Shown here in pieces: positions 57,106-64,000 of a stretch of 64,000 bases of DNA. The notes beneath the pieces were generated by a model. That model did no database searches, was not told the DNA's origin, and worked only from the letters and a program-made list of their open reading frames with translations. How positions within the stretch are numbered: position 1 is the first letter of the stretch; each line of letters begins with the position of its first letter. Source of the stretch: Rhabdornis inornatus (Eukaryota > Chordata > Aves > Passeriformes > Rhabdornithidae). The stretch is taken from positions 1,044,581 through 1,108,580 of the forward strand of contig VWZS01002580.1 in NCBI GenBank assembly GCA_013397075.1. The letters are read 5' to 3'. The translations under genes were made by a program, and so were the position numbers.

Positions 57106-57229
57106 ATTCAGTCACATTTAGCAACACTTGATGGAGAACAGTTGGAGACTGTGAAAAATGATTTAATTGCTATAAAAGAGATCTTTGTTCCAAAGGAATT
57201 AGATGATGAAGTGGTGCAGGAGCAAAAAG
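57106..57229 (+). CDS. FAM114A1: FAM114A1 coding exon 7
   Basis: Encodes IQSHLATLDGEQLETVKNDL, then IAIKEIFVPKELDDEVVQEQ and K, aligned with human [20 protein letters not shown]. 124 nt, phase 0 to 1; donor GTAATT. Confidence 0.95.
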
Positions 57230-59202
57230 GTAATTAGAAATATATAGACTTAACCATATGAATAATTGCTACTTCTTTATGTAATAATTTTTTAAAAATC
57301 CAGTCCGAACCGTAGTTTCTGATATCCTAATAGTCTTCAGAAGGTAGTTACTAAAATTAATACTCTAAAAGTTCTAGAAGCTGATCAGTGCTTAATTTTG
57401 AATTTATATTGTAACTGAACTGCGATATGGAAGATCAAACATAAGTAAATATTAAATTGTTCTGCTATATCATTAATGAAAGCAGAAAAAAAATAATAAC
57501 TTTTCTGATAGCTGAGCTTTTATTACAGAAATTGTATAATCTGAAAGTTTTGAAGTACTTAGAAATACTTTTCTTCAGCAACTTCATCTTCACTCTGCAC
57601 CCTCCCTTGCTAGATGGGGAAAAGATTAGAGTATCATAAAGAAATTTAAGAACCCTGAATTTTTTTGAATGAAAGTGACTTGGAAATGTGGTAGCAAAGC
57701 TGCTTTATAGGTATTGCTTTGCAAGATGTGACATGTGAAGTGTGATGAGGAAGTTGGAGCAGCGTTTCTGTGACTGTGACATGGCACAGCATTGAAGAGA
57801 ATGGGCCGAGCTCACAGAAGTTACAATAAAATGGGTGGGTGCTTTGGTTAGGGGCAAAATAGGTGTCTTAAACAGGTCAGAAATGTTAGCATTCCCCCAA
57901 AGAGGTTAGAACAGAAGGATAAGAAGTCAGCTTAAAAGCGTCATGGTTCATGTCTCCAGGCCTGTGAGATCCATACCAAACCTCTTAGAGCTAACAGCAA
58001 AAATTCCCTTGACCTGACTGAAGACAGGCTTATGCCGTTGGACACCATATTGTTGTGTTTTGGAAACAAAGAAACATAAAAGGATATTTCTTCCGCATCC
58101 TGTTGATCTTCTCAGGGTACTTTGCACATAAAACCTACATTTTGCAAAATGGTGAGATACAATTTCTTAGCCTTCAGAAAAGTTACAAAACTGTGTTAAC
58201 ATCCACTGTTCTATCAGGAAAGTAATTTCTTCTCAGACTGCTCTTTCTGGCAGTTCTTACTCAGCTTGTCTGATCGCTCTCACAGGGAGCTCATGGTTTC
58301 TCATTGAGGGTGACAGCAAGTGCTAAACATAAATTCTTAGTATGGTGAAGTTTTGTGCTGGTTTTTTTCCTCTCTTAGTTGGTATTTAAACCTCATTCCT
58401 CTATGGAGTTGTGAGAAATAGAAGTCAAGAAACTGTGTTACCTGCTTAGGAGTGAGGATTCATGAGATGTTCTGTTGTTCCTTAACTTCTGTGGAAAGTA
58501 GTTCCTTCCTTTGAAACCAGCTCCCAGGAGAAGCTCTGTTTCTTGCACAAAGTGATGTTTTCTCTGAAGGTCAGAGGTTCTGGTTTTTTCAGTAAAGCAC
58601 AACTGCTTATCCTGCTCTTTGAAACATTTACAAGTGTTTTGAATGGGCTGCAACCAAGGCAGTGAGCACCTTAAAAAAAAGAGACCAAATCAAAGTGTGC
58701 TGCAGATTTGTGCTTGCAAAAGCACTCATCAGTGAAACACATTCCTTCCTCCCGTGACTGCAGAAGCAGCTATGACTGTTTTCTGGTACAAGTAGCAGAA
58801 AGCCACACACATACCTTTCTCTCTAATGTTTCCTCTCACTTTGATTATGCAAGCCTTTCATGTATTTTTCACTGCAGCTTCATTTCAGTCGTTTATGAAA
58901 TAGTAAGAGGAGAATATCTGCAAAAGTGGCTTTACCTACATTTTGAAAGCCATTAGCACCAGAAATTTCATACATGAGGTTGAATAAGACAGTAACCACA
59001 GTGAATATTCAATTGAATAGCCCAGTTGTCAACAATTTTGGTGCATATACATGCACAGCCCCAGACATTCCTTTCTTGTGTCAGTGTCACTCTTTTTGAA
59101 GTGCTGGAATACTTGGTGAAACTATTTCACTGGATGTATTTGATCATATAAAATGCTATAGCAGTAACACACTAACAAAAACTGTCTTGTTTTTTCTTGC
59201 AG
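57230..59202 (+). other. FAM114A1: FAM114A1 intron
   Basis: About 2 kb; short open frames on either strand (for example 58438-58653 and 58708-58956) are not supported. A run of A lies near 58672. The acceptor is TTTTTTCTTGCAG. Confidence 0.9.
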
Positions 59203-59288
59203 CAGATATGGGAGAAGAGTTTGTCAGCATGCTCACAGAACTGCTGTTTGAATTGCATGTTGCTGCTACTCCTGACAAACTAAATAAG
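59203..59288 (+). CDS. FAM114A1: FAM114A1 coding exon 8
   Basis: Completes an alanine codon and encodes [20 protein letters not shown] and ATPDKLNK, matching human [20 protein letters not shown] closely. 86 nt, phase 1 to 0; donor GTTAGC. Confidence 0.97.
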
Positions 59289-60338
59289 GTTAGCACCTGT
59301 TGGTGAGCCACCTTCAGTTTCCTGGGTACAGGAGGGCTTTGTTCTGAAATCTGACACAGGGCAGTACCCAGTTTACTTCAGACAGCTCAGAAAGCGAGGT
59401 ACAGGAGACTGCAACTAAAATGCTGAATATAGAGAAGCTTTCACAGAAGTGACATGAGTAAGGTAGTGCAGCTGCATGAGCCCTTTCCGGTGTCAGAAAG
59501 CTTGAACTAGGGGTGTTTCAGCAGAACAGGGCTCATGAGCACAGCAGATTTGGTTTTACATACTGGGAACAAAAGTCAGGTTCAGAATAATTTTTCTTGC
59601 TCTAAAAGTGAGATGCCTTGGAGCTAGTCACATAACTAGTCACATTTGTACTATCAGGTCCCTTTAAAGCCGGTTTATCTGCTGATCTTAGGCTCAAATG
59701 AATATTTATGTCTCTTGGTACATAGATAGACTATGGACAGCTAGCTTAGGCTTAGGTCTTAATGTGTTTTGATTTGACTTCTTGTTAAAAAAGAGACAAA
59801 TTTCCTGCTAAGCATAACAGTAGTCTGAAGTTGTATAAAGCTTCAAGACTCTTCAGCTTTGATCTATTTGCATGTCAGGGGAAGCAGCTCAAAATACAGC
59901 GATTTTATATTTATTTTTCCTTTAAGAATTTAGGACATCTCTCTTACCTCTCCAAATTTTTTTTCTTTTTAATACACACTTCTTATTTTCTTATTAGGGA
60001 AGCTGTGTAAGAAAAATTTCTGTGTAAATTCATTTGAATGATACCTAATAAAGCTGAAATATTAACTTTGGAATTAGCACCAGCTCTATGTATTGGTTAG
60101 GAATCTTATACCTTTAAAGGAATTATCCCTGGATGATCCATCTTTATGCAGTCTGAAATGCTTCTCCCTAAAGTTTCTTAAATGTACGCTTAAGTAAATG
60201 CCACTCAGAGGCTTGATACATTTGAATTTCTAAGTATAAAAAGGAAGTAATTAAATGTATTGTTAATTGATGTTCGGGAATGTCATCTGATAGTCTCTTT
60301 TCAAACTAAACTTCAGGGTTGGGTTATTTGTTTGGCAG
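59289..60338 (+). other. FAM114A1: FAM114A1 intron
   Basis: About 1.05 kb, AT-rich, ending GTTTGGCAG. No feature recognised. Confidence 0.9.
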
Positions 60339-60506
60339 GCTAGGAAAAAAGCTCATGAATGGCTGGAAGAAGCCAGTTCGTCCACCTCAGTAGACGTAGA
60401 AGAAGAGCTAAATGAGAAACCTGAAGCACCTGATGAAGAAAAGACTCAAAAAGACAATAAAATTGAGAGTGATAAAACAGAAGTAGACAAAAGCAAAACT
60501 GTGGAG
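60339..60506 (+). CDS. FAM114A1: FAM114A1 coding exon 9 (acidic/lysine-rich insert)
   Basis: 56 codons, phase 0 to 0, beginning ARKKAHEWLEEASSSTSVDV and continuing as a highly charged Glu/Asp/Lys stretch. The human counterpart is equally charged but poorly conserved, as expected for a disordered linker. Donor GTAAAA. Confidence 0.92.
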
Positions 60507-61761
60507 GTAAAATAACTTTTGGAGGATAAGTTTCATAAAATGAATACTTTGATAAGATTATTTCTTTGTGTGTTGGCTTTATATGTCATCCTTATTTTTA
60601 AAATTCATAGAAGTAGTAAGAAATAATAATACACAGCTATTCACTGTAGACCCAGTTGAAGACTAAATTACATAAATATTCTTACTGTTACTCTGTTTCC
60701 ATAAGTAAATACCAAAGTAACACATTCTCTATCAGATAGTTCTTATTGTTTTATATCTGTGATTTTGTGCATAAGCATGTGTATACTCAACATACGGTGA
60801 GCTGAGGGATTCTCAGGTGTAATGTCAAACATTACATGCGCACTAAAAGTTGTATCTCAATGTTTCTTAGTATCTCCTTCTCTCGGTGACAGTATATGGG
60901 AAAAATGTTCAAACTATTTAAACAGTTTAAATCATAAACAGACAAAACAGAAATATTATTTAAGCAACAACAACTATTCATTCTCTTTATGAAAGATAGC
61001 TCTTAAGGCTAAAAGTGTTCATTTAGACAGTTCTGATAAGGTTAATTGTGATTGAGTATTTTCTGTCAAGTTAATGGCAATATTAAATGTGGCTGCTATC
61101 TTTGTCGAGATTATTATTTCTAATTAGAAATTATCTGTCGTGTTTCCTTACATAAAGTCTAAAGAAGCAGACAGAATATAGACACTGTATATATTACGGA
61201 TTTTTATGTGATTGCAGATTGCCAGCTGGCATCAGCTTGTGAAAGCTGTAACCCCTCAGTGCTACGTAGAGATCTGTATAATTGCTAATAAAAGCCACTT
61301 TTTTATTGGGCACATTGTCTATTTCTGCTCTAGAGATTCAGCTAAGGGATGACTGAGTACTTTGGCTCCGTATGAAAATAATTATGATTATGACTTGTTC
61401 TAGAGTTTAGGTATCTTTCTCTTTGTTAGGACGAGGTTTAGAAGTGGTATGCTAGAAAATCCAAGAGCCTGACCTAGTTCCCAGCCAAGTAAATGGTAGA
61501 CTTGGTGTTACTAATTTTTCAGAGCAAGTAGAATGTCTGTATGAATGACTGTTTTGCAGTCTGTGGATATTTAATTTTCCAGTATTGTTTGTGAGGATGA
61601 CATTATGGCTGATATTACTTCACCATGTACGTATTGGTATTTCCAGTTGGGGTAGGAAGGGTTCCTATGTTTGAAATTCTTTTATATGTATATATCTATA
61701 AATATGTTTATCAGTGTTGTTATTTTATTATTGATTATATTGTTCCCATTTTTAATTTAAG
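60507..61761 (+). other. FAM114A1: FAM114A1 intron
   Basis: About 1.25 kb, AT-rich. Includes a perfect 16-bp palindrome ATTTCTAATTAGAAAT at 61116-61131. No gene is recognised. Confidence 0.9.
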
Positions 61762-61901
61762 GAAATCTACATGCTGTCCATTGAAAGTCTGGCTGAAGTA
61801 ACTGCTCGTTGTATTGAACAGCTCCATAAAGTAGCAGAATTAATTCTCCATGGGCAGGAAGTAGAAAAAACAGCTCAAGATCAAGCAAAAGTACTGACAA
61901 A
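61762..61901 (+). CDS. FAM114A1: FAM114A1 coding exon 10
   Basis: Encodes [20 protein letters not shown], then LHKVAELILHGQEVEKTAQD and QAKVLT, nearly identical to human [20 protein letters not shown]. 140 nt, phase 0 to 2; donor GTGAGT. Confidence 0.97.
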
Positions 61902-63160
61902 GTGAGTATTATGTACTTCATATATGAACATTTGACATTTGCATAGAACTCATGAAGTTGCATTCAGCTTGAAGGCACAGTAAGTTCATGGATCAACAAA
62001 TTGCATTGGCTTTAGGGGTCCTGGTGCTATATTTTCTCATGAAATCAGGTTCTATAAGCTACCTGTCATTTTTTGACATGGCTGACATATGTGTGTTTAC
62101 AAAAACATGACCTATACACAGGCGAAAAGTTGTTTCCGCTCCAGCAAGCAAACGTACATTCCAACTTGGGTTGCATTTTGTGTTCCCTCTCCAGAAGATA
62201 CTGTGCCTGCATATATGGAATTTGCTTCTAGAGTGTATAATGCAGTCTTATTATCTGCTAACAGAGTTTCATTGTCTAGTGTTTATCTGCCAAAAATATG
62301 CAAAAATCAATCTGTAGTTCTAAACAAGAGACCACATTTGTTAGCAACTTTGTAGTTAATCATAGTGAAAGACCCAGAATTTCAAGAAGCCAGTCTGTCT
62401 AGTGGGACTCTAAATTCAAATCTCAAGCTCTCTGTAGTATTAAGTCTACTGGTTTCTGTAAGTTTTCATGTTAAGATATTTTAAACATTGACTCCTAAGT
62501 AAGTAAAATATTTAACCAAGTGCGTCTCCTTAAGAATGCTACTAAGAATAGCAAAGTCCATAGGAACATTTCAGTCTAAAACAAAGCACTTACTAAGTAT
62601 TTTTCAGAATCAGAGGTAAGTTGTGGTGCACCTTGCAGGATGAGGTCCTATGGGATACACTTGTGAATGTCTAGGAAAACAGTGAAAGATCTCAGAACAG
62701 AACTAGGTCTTCTTCTGTCGTATTTTAACCACAAGTGGTCTTTCCCTTTTAGCCCAGAGTAGATGTTTTATTATTCACATGGAAAACTTCTCACTGTCCT
62801 CATTTGAGTTTGATTTATTTCCAACAGTATTCCCAGAAGTTGTGTTGCTGCAATCATCAGAAAAACCGTAGCTAAATTAGAAGTTTAGAATTTAAACAAG
62901 TGAAACATTGCACAGTCAAAAAAGACTAGTGTGTGCAACAACACATCATTTTGCTGCTGTAGTCAGCAGTGAATTTTTCAGTGAAGGAATATAAAAACTT
63001 CGTCATTAACAGTTTATGCCTAAATAGTTTAAAAATACTTAAAAGCAAAATTGCTTTAAGAACATCTTTGCTTCCAAGATAAAGTTTGTGGTAGGGTTTT
63101 TATCTATTGATAGGTCAAGGATGTATTTTTATATTTGTCTCTCTTGTTTTTTTAAACCAG
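61902..63160 (+). other. FAM114A1: FAM114A1 intron
   Basis: About 1.26 kb ending TTTTTTTAAACCAG. The open frame at 62089-62355 has no recognisable family and is taken as chance. Confidence 0.9.
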
Positions 63161-63233
63161 TTTAACAAGTGCCATGTGCAATGAAGTTTCATCTTTATCA
63201 AAGAAGTTTTCTGATTCGGTAACAGCAGCTGGG
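63161..63233 (+). CDS. FAM114A1: FAM114A1 coding exon 11 (last in window)
   Basis: Completes an asparagine codon and encodes LTSAMCNEVSSLSKKFSDSV and TAAG, aligned with human [20 protein letters not shown]. 73 nt, phase 2 to 0; donor GTAAGA. The remaining roughly 50 codons of the protein are not in the window. Confidence 0.95.
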
Positions 63234-64000
63234 GTAAGATGACAGCATTTTCTGTAGCATTTGGGTTTTTTTTGACATAGTTCACCGCTTGGAAAAGAGG
63301 TTCTTATGTGAGTCCAGAGGCTTTATATCAGCAAAGAGGCCAAATCTTTCCTCATATCGAGAACATAGAGCATTTTTACAGCAGGGGAAGTTTGTAAGCT
63401 TTGATAGATGACACTGTGTCCCCTGCCTTGTAAAATCTCTCTTTCTAGAAGTCATTTCCTCTTTCTCCTGATTACCACTCAACACTTCTTATCTTCTCAC
63501 ATTGAAGGGTCCCACATTTGAAGTTACACAGCTTGATGATAATTCCTTCTCCAACTTAGCCTATCGCTTTTGAACACGTTTATGTAAAAAGTCATTAACA
63601 GATTGTACTTGCAGTACCTTAAGATGGTTTCACAAGTTGTCTTCTTAGCCTTTACTAGATCCGCTGGCCTAGCACTGCAGTGTTCTCAAAAGGTTTAAGA
63701 GATTAAAACATCTGTCTGGTTCATCTTAAAAAAAATACTCTGTCTTCTATCACAAGATATTCTGTTTAAGAACATCCATTTATCTGTGAACATCTTTGCT
63801 AGAAATAGTATCCTGCCTTTCAAGATGCTTCAAGCATGACTGACATCTCAGTATTATAGCAGGATTCGGAGGTAAAAATTGTGCTGTTGCTGAAATCGTT
63901 CTGTAAACATCGGAGAAGAATAAATCCTGATTCTCCTGATAGTTCCATGAAAACATGAATGTAATTCAAAGGAAATTTCCCCAGTTTTCCATTAGCTCTT
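63234..64000 (+). other. FAM114A1: FAM114A1 intron, truncated by window end
   Basis: Intronic sequence after GTAAGA. I see no terminal coding exon before the end of the window. Confidence 0.75.

Larger units (their letters stand above)
42074..64000 (+). other. FAM114A1: FAM114A1 gene (protein FAM114A1/Noxp20), 3' end truncated by window, gene-level entry
   Basis: FAM114A1 is a cytoplasmic protein of poorly defined role (named Noxp20, nervous system over-expressed protein 20). Eleven coding exons join in frame to 514 codons; the human protein has 563 residues and about 51 follow the last block seen here, so one or more terminal exons lie to the right. The product is an acidic, low-complexity N-terminus, a conserved core ([101 protein letters not shown]), an acidic/lysine-rich insert, and a C-terminal block [20 protein letters not shown]. 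I see no signal peptide or membrane segment. The gene diverges from TLR1B and the CpG island is its likely promoter. Confidence 0.96.

Overview
The window is nuclear DNA from a bird, most likely a passerine. It holds the conserved block KLF3 - TLR1 family - FAM114A1, which sits on human 4p14 as KLF3-TLR10-TLR1-TLR6-FAM114A1. Here the TLR part is the avian pair TLR1A and TLR1B. Spliced genes with GT-AG introns, several CR1 LINE fragments with the TTCTATGA-type 3' tail, and one long solo-LTR-like element of a kind I associate with songbirds all point the same way. The species cannot be fixed from this window.

Layout. (1) 1-16.5 kb, plus strand: the 3' two thirds of KLF3, with four coding exons (5296-5791, 6673-6823, 11194-11354, 12529-12710) and a probable 3.7-kb 3'UTR ending near a canonical AATAAA at 16442. 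The first coding residues lie upstream of the window. (2) 16.5-21.1 kb: intergenic DNA between convergent KLF3 and TLR1A, with a (ATG)12 tract, 128 perfect copies of TATGG and a CR1 copy. (3) 21.2-23.7 kb, minus strand: TLR1A, one intact 801-codon coding exon. (4) 23.7-31.9 kb: spacer with a roughly 1-kb LTR. (5) 31.9-33.9 kb, minus strand: TLR1B, one intact 649-codon coding exon. (6) 39.2-40.3 kb: a CpG island directly abutting a CR1 3' end, the best candidate promoter for FAM114A1. (7) 42.1-64 kb, plus strand: FAM114A1, eleven coding exons that splice in frame (514 codons). The last roughly 50 codons lie beyond the window.

How the parts relate. KLF3 is a CtBP-binding zinc-finger repressor and FAM114A1 a cytoplasmic protein of poorly known role; they are unrelated neighbours of the immune receptors. 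TLR1A and TLR1B are cell-surface receptors that pair with TLR2 to sense bacterial lipopeptides. By direct comparison, the two genes are identical over 1202 of 1203 bases, from the middle of the leucine-rich repeats through the membrane segment to just before the stop, while their N-terminal halves and last codons differ. That is a recent gene conversion tract, or an assembly copy error. It keeps the signalling halves the same and confines paralogue differences to the N-terminal half of the ectodomain. Gene conversion between avian TLR1 paralogues is already described in the literature. I found no evidence of a wholly new biological system here.
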